A stretch of DNA of 64,000 bases from Sphingobacterium sp. (GCA_029239355.1 JAQZAZ010000009.1:1-64000), one strand, 5' to 3'; positions 33,376-42,962 are shown, numbered from the stretch's first letter. Numbers and translations: made by a program. Notes: a model not told the origin generated them from the letters alone.

Positions 33376-35145
33376 TTAGGTTAAAAGATGTATAAAAACT
33401 TCGTCGCCCACTGCACAGCCTTCGGTATCCTCTTCTAGGATCAATAGGCAATTAGCCTGTGCATAGGAGTGGAGTCTATAAGACTCCTGTGCATGGAGAG
33501 GTTCGACTGTATGCCCATCATAGTGCGCTTTCAGAAAGTGGGTCAGACCAGGTTTTTTGCTGTATGCATGGGTAGTATGTGTTTTGATGCGGCGGTTGTG
33601 GTGGGGGAGCTGCATGATCTGTTCCAAAGCCGGCTTAACATATAGATAAAAGCAGGTCAGTGCTGAGGAAGGATTGCCAGGCAGTCCAAAAACTATTTTT
33701 TGCTCCCGCGTACCAAAAAATAGGGGTTTTCCCGGTTTCTGTCGGATGCGATGGAAACGTTGCTTTACACCACAGCTCTTTGCAACGTCCACGACATAAT
33801 CGTAGTCGCCTACACTTACACCACCCACTAAAAGTACAATATCGGCTGTTTTCAGTGCCTCTTGCAATGCGTGTTTAAGTTGCTGTTTGTCGTCCAGCAC
33901 ATGTTGGCATTCGGCACTAGATATTCCCACTTGTTGCAAAGCAGCCTTCAGCTGATAAGAATTGGATTCATAAACTTCGCCATATCCAATCCTGCCCCCC
34001 GCCGCTCTCAGTTCGTCACCGGTGAGGATAATATGGATTTTGGGTGGAGCGTATACCGTCACCTCACTACAGCCAATGTTGGCTAGATAACCGATAGCAG
34101 CGGGTGTCAGGCTGGTTCCAGGGAGCATTGCGACGGCCCCAGCACTGATTTCAGCGCCCTCGGGGCGGACATTATCCCCCAGTTTTAGTGCCTCGTCCTG
34201 TATGCGGATCGTATTTGTTTTATTTACAACCACTTTTTCCTGCATCACGACGGTGTCAGCACCCAATGGTAGTGGTGCGCCTGTATAGATGCGCATGGCC
34301 TGTCCGCTGTGTAGTGTCCTAGGTGTTGTAGTGCCGGCGGGTATCTTGTCTACAACAGGAAGGTCCTGTTCGCTATCGGCATAACGGATGGCATAACCGT
34401 CCATGGAAGACTGCGCAAAGCCCGGAATGGCTTGTGAAGCGATTACAGTACGGGATAGCGTATGTCCAAGTGCATCTTGAATGGCTACTCGCTGTTCCTG
34501 CGAGGCAGGGATATAATGATGAATAATATCTTTCGCTTGTTGAACACTGATAAATTGATGCGGCAGATTGAAGTAGTCCTCTTGGGTATCCACATCGTAT
34601 TTTGCGGGTTCATAAAGGAGTATTGCCCGGTCATCAGGGTATTGCTCAGCAAGTTTCTTAGCGCCCTTTTGGCCTTCAAGCTGCATCAGGCTATCAAAAT
34701 ATTTTTTTTCAAAAAGAACCGGTGCACCCCATGTTCCTGCAAAGCCCGTAGCGACAATACCTTTCCCGCTGCTATCGGCAAGGTGAATAAGCTGCTGAAA
34801 GAAGTGTTGATCCACAAAGGGCTGATCGCATAAGCTAATAATGCAACGGTCCAGAAGCGGCTGATTTTCCAACATATCCTTCAATCCCACAATAATGGAG
34901 CTCGATAAACCAGTCGCCCAACGCGGATTGATCACGATGTTCACGTTACTATGCTGTAAGGTTGAATGGATTGGATCGGGGTAGGCGCCGATAACTACCG
35001 TGACAACGACATCCGGGACCGCCAAGGCCTCCCTGCTGATGCGTTTCAAGAGAGATTCACCTTCAAATTCGAGCAATTGCTTGGGAAGCCCAAGCCGTGA
35101 AGAATTGCCCGCCGCTAATATGATTATACCTGTATGTTTCGTCAT
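33376..35145 (-). CDS. MocA-MoeA fusion: Moco cytidylyltransferase-like plus molybdenum insertase
   Basis: Two Moco enzymes are fused in 589 aa. Residues about 1-195 are a nucleotidyltransferase of the MocA/NTP_transf_3 type with IILAAGNSSRLGLPKQLLEF and the metal-binding SLCDQPFVD. Residues about 200-589 are MoeA with IPGFAQSSMDGYAIRYAD, YTGAPLPLGADTVVMQE, GGVSVGDYDYVVDV and GLPGNPSSALTCF. MoeA inserts molybdate into adenylated molybdopterin; MocA then attaches CMP to give the cytosine dinucleotide used by xanthine-oxidase-family enzymes. This matches the IorAB-type target encoded beside it. Its stop lies 6 bases before the TauE-like start, and it overlaps moaA by 4 bases. Confidence 0.9.
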   Translation of the reverse strand: MTKHTGIIILAAGNSSRLGLPKQLLEFEGESLLKRISREALAVPDVVVTVVIGAYPDPIHSTLQHSNVNIVINPRWATGLSSSIIVGLKDMLENQPLLDRCIISLCDQPFVDQHFFQQLIHLADSSGKGIVATGFAGTWGAPVLFEKKYFDSLMQLEGQKGAKKLAEQYPDDRAILLYEPAKYDVDTQEDYFNLPHQFISVQQAKDIIHHYIPASQEQRVAIQDALGHTLSRTVIASQAIPGFAQSSMDGYAIRYADSEQDLPVVDKIPAGTTTPRTLHSGQAMRIYTGAPLPLGADTVVMQEKVVVNKTNTIRIQDEALKLGDNVRPEGAEISAGAVAMLPGTSLTPAAIGYLANIGCSEVTVYAPPKIHIILTGDELRAAGGRIGYGEVYESNSYQLKAALQQVGISSAECQHVLDDKQQLKHALQEALKTADIVLLVGGVSVGDYDYVVDVAKSCGVKQRFHRIRQKPGKPLFFGTREQKIVFGLPGNPSSALTCFYLYVKPALEQIMQLPHHNRRIKTHTTHAYSKKPGLTHFLKAHYDGHTVEPLHAQESYRLHSYAQANCLLILEEDTEGCAVGDEVFIHLLT

Positions 35146-36122
35146 CCACCAATTGTAATCATACTCCGATTTTTCAGAAAATCGGTGTCTATATGTTCAA
35201 AATTTGTCGCTAATTGCCCACCAAGCTTTTGTGCTTTGGAAAGTATATTTTCCTGAATCAATGGCAGTACTTCACCACCGGCCCGCAAAACTGTCAATAG
35301 ATCTGTCTCATCAGCGGAAAACAAACAATTTTTAAGTTTACCGTCAGCGGTGAGTCGTATGCGGTTGCAGCCGGCACAAAAGGGTGCCGTCATCGTACTG
35401 ATAATTGCGATACGCCCAGCATGACCGGCAATTGAAAATGCTTTGGCCGTATCATGAGGACCTGCTGTAATAGATTCTGTTGTATAAACAGAATGTATTT
35501 TATTTAGTATATCGACCTGAGTATATACTTGGTTGCTGGTCCACTTATTCCCGCTAAATGGCATGAATTCGATAAATCGTATTTCAAGAGGATTGGCTTT
35601 GGTTAGAGCTACAAAGTCAAGGATCTCGTCCTCGTTGATCCCTTTCATCACCACCATGTTGATCTTAGTGCGGATGCCGTGCTGCAGGAGAAGATCAATA
35701 TTAGCACGCACGCGTTCGAAGTAATCCCTCCGGGTAATCTTAAAAAAACGCTCCGATCGTAAAGTATCTAGACTGATGTTGATGCTTTTGAACTGTGCTG
35801 TCACTAATTGAGGCAACATATCGTCAATCCGTATGCCATTGCTGGTCATATGCAGTTCGACTGGTAGTTGAGCTAAACGTTCGATAATGGCCGGAGCATC
35901 TTTGCGTACCAGAGGTTCACCACCAGTGAGACGGATCTTGCTAATACCTTGCATTACAAATAGCTGGGTCAATTGCGCAATCTCGTCGACTTGCATCAGA
36001 CGGTTATGTGGAGTAAAACTATATTCTTCCTCCGGCATACAATAGAAACAACGTAGATTGCAGTTATCGGTGAGCGATATCCGTAAATAGTTGTGTATAC
36101 GTCCAAATGTATCCTTGAGCAT
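35142..36122 (-). CDS. moaA: GTP 3',8-cyclase, radical SAM
   Basis: MoaA catalyses the first step of Moco synthesis, cyclising GTP. The radical-SAM cluster motif CxxxCxxC is CNLRCFYC near the N-terminus, followed by IRLTGGEPLVRKD. The second 4Fe-4S cluster is in FCAGCNRIRLTADGKLKNC near the C-terminus. The protein ends with ITIGG, the Gly-Gly tail needed for activity. Length is 326 aa. It lies between xdhC (6-base gap) and the MocA-MoeA gene (4-base overlap). Confidence 0.96.
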   Translation of the reverse strand: MLKDTFGRIHNYLRISLTDNCNLRCFYCMPEEEYSFTPHNRLMQVDEIAQLTQLFVMQGISKIRLTGGEPLVRKDAPAIIERLAQLPVELHMTSNGIRIDDMLPQLVTAQFKSINISLDTLRSERFFKITRRDYFERVRANIDLLLQHGIRTKINMVVMKGINEDEILDFVALTKANPLEIRFIEFMPFSGNKWTSNQVYTQVDILNKIHSVYTTESITAGPHDTAKAFSIAGHAGRIAIISTMTAPFCAGCNRIRLTADGKLKNCLFSADETDLLTVLRAGGEVLPLIQENILSKAQKLGGQLATNFEHIDTDFLKNRSMITIGG

Positions 36123-36128
36123 AGCGTT

Positions 36129-37259
36129 TTAAAGTATTAAGGGATTTTCCGTATGTATTTTTGTCGCCAGAAATTTGAGCGAACCCCCACGACGATTACT
36201 TAGTACAGCCTTGATTTCAGCGACAATAGCGATTGCGATTTCTTCGGAAGTTTCAGCACCAATATCAAGCCCCACAGGGCCATGAACAATTTCTTTCTGC
36301 GTTTCAGTAAGTTCGAGCCCTGCTTGTTTAAGATCCTCAAACATCCGAAGTAGTTTTGTCTTTGGCCCCAACGAACCAATGTAGCTGGTAGGCGTATGAA
36401 TTAAATTTTTTAGGAGCGTTAGGTCATAGTGATAATTATGTGTCATCAGTACAATAGCCGTACATGGATCGATGTTTATTTTTTGAAGCACCTCATCTGC
36501 CGCAGATAGGATGAGCTGATCAGCCTTGGGGAATCGTGCTGCTGTCACATGGCTGGCCCGCCCCTCGACGACGATGACTTCCCAGCCCAGCAGCTTAGCT
36601 GTGTCCACAAGAGGCTGGACATCATTGCCCGCTCCAGCAATGATTAGCTGTATGTTTGGGACGAGGTATTCAATAAAGGCCTCGCAATGTTTTCCGTCTA
36701 GCTGGACCGCCGCAAGGACAGATTGCCGTTTTGTGGTGGCGAGCACAATATGATCGGCTAGCTTCGATAATAAAGGGTCGGATATGGACTTTTTATCCCG
36801 ATAGCTATTGATTACAAGGCTACTTCCGCGTTGTTCACTTAATCTGTGTGTTGAAAAACAGGTAATCAACAGTATCTCAGCACGCTGCTTTAATACGCAT
36901 TCCAACAGTGCAATGGGATGGTTGGTCTGTTGCAAGTCAACGTATTCAAAAAGAATATGGATAATCCCATTGCATCCGAGCTGTAAACCAATTGCTGAGC
37001 CCTCCTCAGTATTTGTATCGTAACTAACAAGTCTATTTTTGCGCTGGTGTATCGCCAATAAGGCCTTTTTCAACGCATCACCTTCGAGACAGCCACCGCT
37101 GATTGCACCTGTCATGTGTCCATCTTCGGTTACCAACATACGGGCACCAGGCCTGCGGTACGAGGAACCCTCGACCTTGACCACTGTCGCGAGGGCCATC
37201 GAACGGTTTTCGGAAGCGGCTACACCTGCAGCTATCAAAATGTCTCTTATCTCTTTCAT
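36129..37259 (-). CDS. xdhC: XdhC/CoxI-family molybdoenzyme maturation protein
   Basis: XdhC-type proteins bind Moco, help sulfurate it and insert it into xanthine-oxidase-family enzymes. The N-terminal XdhC domain (LATVVKVEGSSYRRPGARMLV and GAISGGCLEGDAL) and the C-terminal Rossmann-like XdhC_C domain (LIIAGAGNDVQPLVDTAKLLGW, LMTHNYHYDLTLLKNL and GPVGLDIGAETSEEIAIAIVAEI) are both present. Length 376 aa is normal. It is the first gene of the minus-strand Moco operon and is divergent from its likely client, the IorAB genes, across 275 bases. Confidence 0.92.
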   Translation of the reverse strand: MKEIRDILIAAGVAASENRSMALATVVKVEGSSYRRPGARMLVTEDGHMTGAISGGCLEGDALKKALLAIHQRKNRLVSYDTNTEEGSAIGLQLGCNGIIHILFEYVDLQQTNHPIALLECVLKQRAEILLITCFSTHRLSEQRGSSLVINSYRDKKSISDPLLSKLADHIVLATTKRQSVLAAVQLDGKHCEAFIEYLVPNIQLIIAGAGNDVQPLVDTAKLLGWEVIVVEGRASHVTAARFPKADQLILSAADEVLQKINIDPCTAIVLMTHNYHYDLTLLKNLIHTPTSYIGSLGPKTKLLRMFEDLKQAGLELTETQKEIVHGPVGLDIGAETSEEIAIAIVAEIKAVLSNRRGGSLKFLATKIHTENPLIL

Positions 37260-37534
37260 GCAAATACGGGCAATGCTATAATCATTAAATTGAACAGTGC
37301 TTTTATTACAATACCGTTTACCAAATTTAACGATTTACATGGTAAAAAACACGAAAACTGTAATAATGGCAAAAACATCCATAAAATCTACAATTAATTG
37401 ATTAATTTAAATAAGAATTTTGATGCTGAATGTGCTGAAAGCGAATGCATAAGTGAAAATTTGTCTTATTATTACGGCAAAACAAAACCAATTGATTAAA
37501 TGAAATTTGTAGAAGCAAGAAAAAAATAACGATT

Positions 37535-38005
37535 ATGGCAAAATATTCAATTTTGGTAAACGGTAAAAAGCATGATGTTGATGTCATGGAAGATATGCCT
37601 TTACTGTGGGTGCTCCGCGATATTATTGGTCTGAAGGGGACCAAATTTGGCTGTGGGAAAGCCCTGTGCGGCGCGTGCACAGTGCACCTCAATGATACCG
37701 CAATCCGATCCTGTTCATTTCCAATTTCAGCAATAGGATATGGTAAAGTGACCACGATAGAAGGTCTCTCTGAAGCCGGGGATCATCCTGTTCAGGAAGC
37801 CTGGGAGAAATTTGTGGTCCCTCAATGTGGCTATTGCCAGACAGGGCAGATTATGAACGCAGCTGCGCTGTTGAAAAAAAATGCCAAACCTTCAGAACAG
37901 GAAATCGAACAGGCCATGCAAGGCAATTTATGTCGTTGTGGAACATATAATCGAATTAAAGCTGCCATCTTGGAAGCGGCCGGTACGCCGGTTACAGCCG
38001 GGTAG
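37535..38005 (+). CDS. [2Fe-2S] subunit of IorAB-type molybdenum hydroxylase
   Basis: The small iron-sulfur subunit of a xanthine-oxidase-family enzyme, 156 aa. The plant-type ferredoxin cluster Cys are C40, C45, C48 and C60 ([10 protein letters not shown]). The second cluster Cys are C98, C101, C133 and C135 (CGYC and CRCG). This is the IorA-like layout. It passes electrons from the molybdenum subunit encoded 24 bases downstream. No signal peptide is seen, so export would occur by hitchhiking on its Tat-exported partner. Confidence 0.94.
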   Translation: MAKYSILVNGKKHDVDVMEDMPLLWVLRDIIGLKGTKFGCGKALCGACTVHLNDTAIRSCSFPISAIGYGKVTTIEGLSEAGDHPVQEAWEKFVVPQCGYCQTGQIMNAAALLKKNAKPSEQEIEQAMQGNLCRCGTYNRIKAAILEAAGTPVTAG

Positions 38006-38029
38006 GGCTTCACTTAAAGCAGAGATAGC

Positions 38030-40321
38030 ATGAATATATTAACTCCTTTTCAAAAAAGAAAGACGGCAAGGGTCGATTCGGAGATTTTTAGTGTTTCCAG
38101 ACGTGACTTTTTAAAAACCAGTGGCCTGCTTACCGGTGGACTGATACTCGGCGTTAGTTTTTTTAGCTGTGACAGTAAAGGTAAGAAGCTGGCAACTTTG
38201 GCTCCCAATGTCTATCTGAGCGTAGCTTCAGATGGCAAAGTAACGATTGTCGCCCATCGATCAGAGATGGGACAGGGGATTCGAACCTCGCTTCCGCTGA
38301 TCATAGCTGATGAAATGGGGGCCGATTGGAATAAGGTGGAAATTATACAAGCCGAAGGAGATGAAAAGAAATATGGAAATCAAAATACTGATGGTTCATT
38401 CTCGGTACGGATGTTCTATAAACCCATGCGGGAGGCTGGAGCCATTGTTAGGTTATTGCTCCTGCGTGCTGCCGCCAAAGAATGGCAGATTGACGTAACT
38501 AAGTTAGATACCCAAAATGGACAGGTTATCCAACTTGGATCAAGTAGGAAGAAAGATTTTGGGGATCTGGTGCAAACGGCCTTGTCCCTGCCAGTTCCAA
38601 AAGTTTCCGAGATCAAGCTGAAGGACAGGCAGCACTTCAATATGATTGGGAAAGAAACCCCGATTATTGATTTGCACGATATTGTAACAGGCAAAGCAGT
38701 TTTCGGGATCGATGCTATTGTCGAAGGAATGAAAATCGCCGTGATCAAGCGCTGTCCTGTGGTTGGGGGAAGTGTAAAGTCGGTCAACGATCGTAAAGCA
38801 CTTGCTGTACCTGGTGTCGTCAAAGTGATTACAATCAAAGGTGCAGGCCTGCCAGCAACCCTGTCAAGACCACTTAGTGGCGTGGCCGTGATTGCTGAAA
38901 ATACTTGGGCAGCGATCAAAGCACGCGATCTATTAGAGGTGGAATGGGAATTGGGTGCAAATGCGAGCTACAACTCTGCCATACAGATTGAAGAGCTCAA
39001 GCAGGTGGTTGGGCAGGAGGGAACGCTTCGGCGTAAGCGGGGCGATTTCGATGCTGCCAAGGCGAATGCAAAAAAAGTGATTGAACATACCTATATAGCA
39101 CCCTACCTGGCGCATGCAACCATTGAACCCCCCTGCGCGCTGGCTATCGTGACAAACGGAAGCTGTGAAATATGGGCATGCACACAGAATCCCCAAGGCG
39201 CACGTGATGCTGTGGCCAAGGAGCTGGGAGTTGCCGCGGAAAAGGTAAAAATGAATGTTACACTGCTTGGAGGAGGATTCGGGCGAAAGTCTAAACCTGA
39301 CTTTATACTCGAGGCGGCTATTCTTGCCAAGGAATCCGGTCTGCCTATTAAAGTACAGTGGACACGGGAAGATGATATCCGTCACGATTACTATCATGCA
39401 ATGAGCGTGCAACGCATTGTGGCGACCATCGATAGCCAAAATAAATTGAGCGGCTGGGCACATCATATTGCCAATCCATCCATCTCTGCGACGGAAGACC
39501 AAGCCGTTGTACAACCCAGTGATGGTGAATTAATGTTGGGCGCCTCGGATTTCCCGTACAACGTGCCAGCTATCAATATTGCAACACATGATGCAAAGGC
39601 ACATCTGCGGATTGGTTGGTTGAGATCGGTTCGCAATATTCCGCAAGTATTTGCCGCAGCAACCATGCTGGACGAAATTGCAGAAGCAAGAGGCCTGGAC
39701 GCTGTAGCCAATGCATTGGAATTGCTTGGAGAAGATCGCCATATTACTTTCGAACAAGAATTAATCAAGACAACCTATCCCAACTATGGTGAAAAGATCG
39801 AAGACTATCCCTGGGAAACCAGTCGAATGAAAAAAGTGATTGAACGGGTCGCTAAAGAATCGGGTTGGGGAAAAAGTATGCCTGCAGGTAGCGCACTTGG
39901 CTTTGCTGCACATAAAAGCTTTCTGACCTATGTCGCTTGTGTAGTGGAAGTAAAAGTTAGTCAGGATAAAAAAATTAGTATCCCCAATGTGTACTATGCA
40001 GTTGACTGTGGGTTGGCGGTCAATGTGGACCGGATCAAATCGCAGTTTGAGGGTGGGGCACAATTTTCAGCCAGCTTTGCGCTAAAAAGCGCGATTACGG
40101 TAAAAAATGGGGAGGTAGAGCAGAGTAACTTTGACGGCTATCAGATTATCCGGATGCCTGATTCGCCTAAACAGATCCATGTGTATATCCTAGATAGTGA
40201 TGCGAAGCCTACGGGCGTAGGCGAGCCTCCAGTACCACCGTTTACGCCAGCGCTCTGCAATGCAATTTACGCTGCTACTGGAAAACGGATCTATACACTT
40301 CCAATTGATCTGACTGTTTAG
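38030..40321 (+). CDS. molybdopterin-binding subunit of IorAB-type hydroxylase
   Basis: The catalytic molybdenum subunit, 763 aa, of an isoquinoline-1-oxidoreductase/aldehyde-dehydrogenase-like enzyme. A twin-arginine signal SRRDFLKTSG begins at residue 23 and is followed by a hydrophobic stretch ending FFSC (C47), suggesting a Tat-exported and possibly lipid-anchored protein. EMGQGIRTSLPLIIADEMG, GGGFGRKSKPDFILEAA and the catalytic-Glu motif GVGEPPVPPFTPALCNAIYAATGKR are all visible. The substrate is an unidentified aldehyde or N-heterocycle. It pairs with the upstream iron-sulfur protein and needs the Moco operon encoded divergently. Confidence 0.92.
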   Translation: MNILTPFQKRKTARVDSEIFSVSRRDFLKTSGLLTGGLILGVSFFSCDSKGKKLATLAPNVYLSVASDGKVTIVAHRSEMGQGIRTSLPLIIADEMGADWNKVEIIQAEGDEKKYGNQNTDGSFSVRMFYKPMREAGAIVRLLLLRAAAKEWQIDVTKLDTQNGQVIQLGSSRKKDFGDLVQTALSLPVPKVSEIKLKDRQHFNMIGKETPIIDLHDIVTGKAVFGIDAIVEGMKIAVIKRCPVVGGSVKSVNDRKALAVPGVVKVITIKGAGLPATLSRPLSGVAVIAENTWAAIKARDLLEVEWELGANASYNSAIQIEELKQVVGQEGTLRRKRGDFDAAKANAKKVIEHTYIAPYLAHATIEPPCALAIVTNGSCEIWACTQNPQGARDAVAKELGVAAEKVKMNVTLLGGGFGRKSKPDFILEAAILAKESGLPIKVQWTREDDIRHDYYHAMSVQRIVATIDSQNKLSGWAHHIANPSISATEDQAVVQPSDGELMLGASDFPYNVPAINIATHDAKAHLRIGWLRSVRNIPQVFAAATMLDEIAEARGLDAVANALELLGEDRHITFEQELIKTTYPNYGEKIEDYPWETSRMKKVIERVAKESGWGKSMPAGSALGFAAHKSFLTYVACVVEVKVSQDKKISIPNVYYAVDCGLAVNVDRIKSQFEGGAQFSASFALKSAITVKNGEVEQSNFDGYQIIRMPDSPKQIHVYILDSDAKPTGVGEPPVPPFTPALCNAIYAATGKRIYTLPIDLTV

Positions 40322-40359
40322 CAAATCAATTTTCTTTAAGAGTGCGAATAAAAGATATA

Positions 40360-40385
40360 CGAGAGCCTGTACAACTAGGCTCTCG
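40360..40385. terminator. hairpin between the hydroxylase subunit and mobA
   Basis: CGAGAGCC and GGCTCTCG form an 8-bp stem with a 10-base loop between the convergent genes. No long T run is present, so it is a modest terminator. Confidence 0.6.
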
Positions 40386-40430
40386 CTATTTACTGACAAG
40401 AAAGTAGATCAACGCGCTAAAGCGAGTACC

Positions 40431-41081
40431 TCAGCGGCCCTGAGATTTGTTGGCTATAATCGCTTTTGCATACCTGGCCTCATCTTGTGTATTGACATTT
40501 GTGAGAATATTTGCATCTCGAGGACCAATTAGCGAGACCTGTTGTTGAATTAATGCCTGACGCGGAGATAACTTATTTTGTGCGATTAGCTGTTTGAGGA
40601 TTGCGTAGCCCTTTGGCTCCCATATCGTACATAGTGGTTCTGGAAGGCCATTTAGCGGATTTGTAAATGCCGTTGCTATTTTTTTTGAATCGCGTCTTTG
40701 GATCAGAAAATCGATAGTCGCGCTGTCAATGAGAGGCATATCACAGGCGAGTACCAGCCAAGCTCGATTGGGCTCCAAATCAAATGCCGTCAATATACCT
40801 CCTAAAGGGCCAATATTTGCATAGACATCGGGCAGAAACTTATAAATCTGATCTCCTTCAAGTTTGTTGCTCATCTCTACCTCCTGTTCGGCACGACAGG
40901 AAATATAAACGGTTTTACAATAAGCTTTCAGCAGGTCTACTAAATAATAACACTGTTCTTTGTCGTACCATTGGATCTTTTCTTTTGGGATGCCCATCCG
41001 CTGGCTTTTACCCCCGACAAGTACTAGGCCATTTAATAGTGGGTATATATTTTCATTCGAAACCATTGTATTTGTTATCAA
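40431..41081 (-). CDS. mobA: molybdenum cofactor guanylyltransferase-like protein
   Basis: A GT-A-fold nucleotidyltransferase that attaches GMP to molybdopterin. The N-terminal LVLVGGKSQRMGIPK matches the LAGGxSxRMGxxK signature, and the metal-binding Asp lies in VLACDMPLID. ALIQQQVSLIGPRDANILTNVNTQDEA is the usual C-terminal end. Length 216 aa. The start is not settled: Met at 41081 and Met six codons later (MVSNEN) are both possible. With MocA encoded nearby, the organism may make both guanine and cytosine dinucleotide cofactors; MobA could serve DMSO-reductase-family enzymes elsewhere. Confidence 0.88.
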   Translation of the reverse strand: MITNTMVSNENIYPLLNGLVLVGGKSQRMGIPKEKIQWYDKEQCYYLVDLLKAYCKTVYISCRAEQEVEMSNKLEGDQIYKFLPDVYANIGPLGGILTAFDLEPNRAWLVLACDMPLIDSATIDFLIQRRDSKKIATAFTNPLNGLPEPLCTIWEPKGYAILKQLIAQNKLSPRQALIQQQVSLIGPRDANILTNVNTQDEARYAKAIIANKSQGR

Positions 41082-41298
41082 TTAATCTATTTTAATGAAG
41101 TTACGTAATTTAACTGGACCAGAAAAATAAGGCGCCTAGGCTCAGAAATGATTGCTTCTACCTATATTTGTCGCTGCCAGCAATGCGTTATTTGCTAATA
41201 ATGAAAAACGATATTATAAGTCATTTTGTTAAGCAAATTTTAATACTTTTAGCAAGTTTGAAATACGGAAAAATTTATACCTGTTAAAAACTAAGAGA

Positions 41299-42153
41299 AT
41301 GCAGTACAAAAAAAATATTCCGGTTCGAACTTTGCCCAAGGAATTTGGCAATGGCATTGCTGTTTCCAAAGTTTCACCCGAATCGTTTTGGGAAGATGAA
41401 GAAACTATGCAGGCGCATCGGCATGATTATCATTTCTTTGTTTTACAGAAAAATGGAGTCACACTTACTGAAATAGATTTTGAACAATACCTTGTTGATA
41501 AGCCTACTATCTTTTATCAATCACCCAATCAAGTGCATAAAGCACTGAAGGTAGAGAACATAGAAATGTTTATGCTTATTATTAGTAATGAAAACATTCA
41601 TTCCGATTATTTAAATGTGTTGCAAAGTATCACACCTTTAAAACCTTTAGCGATTGATTCAAAAGATCTTGATGTTATTGAAAGGACCTATAATCTGTGT
41701 ATTGATTTTTATAAAAGAACTCCCGACAAATTGTATTTTTCCCTACTAAAAGATAGCACTAATGCTTTGGTAGCTTTACTTATTTCCTTGTATCTAAAAT
41801 ACACCAAAACTCCAGCACTACTCTCCAGATTTGAACGTATTAATAAAGCCTTCTTCCTGTTGTTAGAACGAAAATTTCATATCTTGAAACGTCCTTCGGA
41901 GTATGCCGCCCAATTTAATATTTCGGTTTCCTACCTCAATGAGTGCGTGAGAAATGCGACAGGTTTTTCAGTTTCATATCATATACAGCAGCGTATTGTT
42001 TTGGAAGCTAAACGGTTGCTTTATCACTCCGATATGTCAGTTAAAGAGATTGCTTTTCAATTGGGCTATGAAGACTATCCTTATTTTTCTCGGTTGTTTA
42101 CTAAGGCATGTGGCATGAGTGCGAAATTGTTTCGTTTAAAAAACCGCGATTAG
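41299..42153 (+). CDS. AraC-family transcriptional regulator
   Basis: The C-terminal third (about 185-284) is an AraC double helix-turn-helix, with RPSEYAAQFNISVSYLNECVRNATGFS as the first HTH and MSVKEIAFQLGYEDYPYFSRLFTKACG as the second. The N-terminal 180 residues form a cupin-like ligand-binding domain (EETMQAHRHDYHFFVLQKNG and IFYQSPNQVHKAL). It precedes the siderophore-interacting protein gene on the same strand and is its likely regulator. The ligand is unknown. Confidence 0.9.
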   Translation: MQYKKNIPVRTLPKEFGNGIAVSKVSPESFWEDEETMQAHRHDYHFFVLQKNGVTLTEIDFEQYLVDKPTIFYQSPNQVHKALKVENIEMFMLIISNENIHSDYLNVLQSITPLKPLAIDSKDLDVIERTYNLCIDFYKRTPDKLYFSLLKDSTNALVALLISLYLKYTKTPALLSRFERINKAFFLLLERKFHILKRPSEYAAQFNISVSYLNECVRNATGFSVSYHIQQRIVLEAKRLLYHSDMSVKEIAFQLGYEDYPYFSRLFTKACGMSAKLFRLKNRD

Positions 42154-42231
42154 TCCAATTACTACAACTATTTATTCTTTTTTGTGTTGAAACCGATGGC
42201 TTTCTTTGTTTCGATAAAAAAACGTAAGATT

Positions 42232-42948
42232 ATGCCAAGCGCTCCAAAATGGGTTTTTGACACCCTGAATTTCTTCATATCTCAAATTCCTGGCATACAT
42301 GTATGCCAAACAGAATATCTATCAAGATCCGTAAAACGGATTAGTTTACAAGGAAATTTTGAAAAATTTCAATTTCCTATTGGTGCTTTTTTTGACATAC
42401 GTGTCTCTGAGACCGATGCCAGAAGATATACAGTTGCCGAAATAAATAATGAGAAAAACAGACTAAAACTGATTGTATATATACATGGTAAAGGATGTGG
42501 TAGCGATTTTATGAATAAACTGAAACCAGGTGATCGTATAAAGTTAAACAAGCCACGAACGGAACAAAAGTATTATGACAAATCGGTAGAAAAAATAGTA
42601 TTTTTTGGAGATGAAACTTCACTTGCCCTAGCGAGTTCTTTTCTGCCAATTATGCAAAATCAAAAGAAACAGTATCGGTTTCTTTTTGAGTTGGATGCAG
42701 AAAATAACCATATCCCAGAGTTGTTGGGGTTGGATAACAGTATTGTGTTTCCAAAATTAGATTTGTTTGAAAATCCGGACAGGATTAAGGATCTAACCAT
42801 TTTTAAAAATGAGGACTGGTTAGATGCGTACTTTGTTCTCACTGGAAATGTGAAGACTGTACAAAACTTTAGGAAAATCATAAAAACGCACATTAATGGC
42901 CGAATTAAGCATCATGGCTATTGGCTTCAAGGAAAAAAAGGACTTTAA
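42232..42948 (+). CDS. siderophore-interacting flavoprotein
   Basis: This FAD-dependent ferric-siderophore reductase family protein (SIP) releases iron from internalised chelates. The FAD-binding R-x-Y-T motif is in DARRYTVAEI. A beta-barrel with FPIGAFFDIRV and the NAD(P)H-binding VFFGDETSLALASSFLPI follow. The ORF begins with GTG at 42184; I favour the ATG at 42232 because MPSAPKWVFDTLN resembles family N-termini. The length is then 238 aa. It lies next to an AraC regulator, a common arrangement for iron uptake. Confidence 0.82.
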   Translation: MPSAPKWVFDTLNFFISQIPGIHVCQTEYLSRSVKRISLQGNFEKFQFPIGAFFDIRVSETDARRYTVAEINNEKNRLKLIVYIHGKGCGSDFMNKLKPGDRIKLNKPRTEQKYYDKSVEKIVFFGDETSLALASSFLPIMQNQKKQYRFLFELDAENNHIPELLGLDNSIVFPKLDLFENPDRIKDLTIFKNEDWLDAYFVLTGNVKTVQNFRKIIKTHINGRIKHHGYWLQGKKGL

Positions 42949-42962
42949 TTAAAAAAAGAAAT

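Noticed and set aside
38933-39514. 193-codon antisense ORF inside the molybdenum hydroxylase gene
   Set aside because: Shadow frame of a well-supported gene, with no independent motif.
42921-42962. Longer start for the protein after SIP
   Set aside because: The extension overlaps SIP and is a run of basic residues; the ATG at 42963 gives a normal start.
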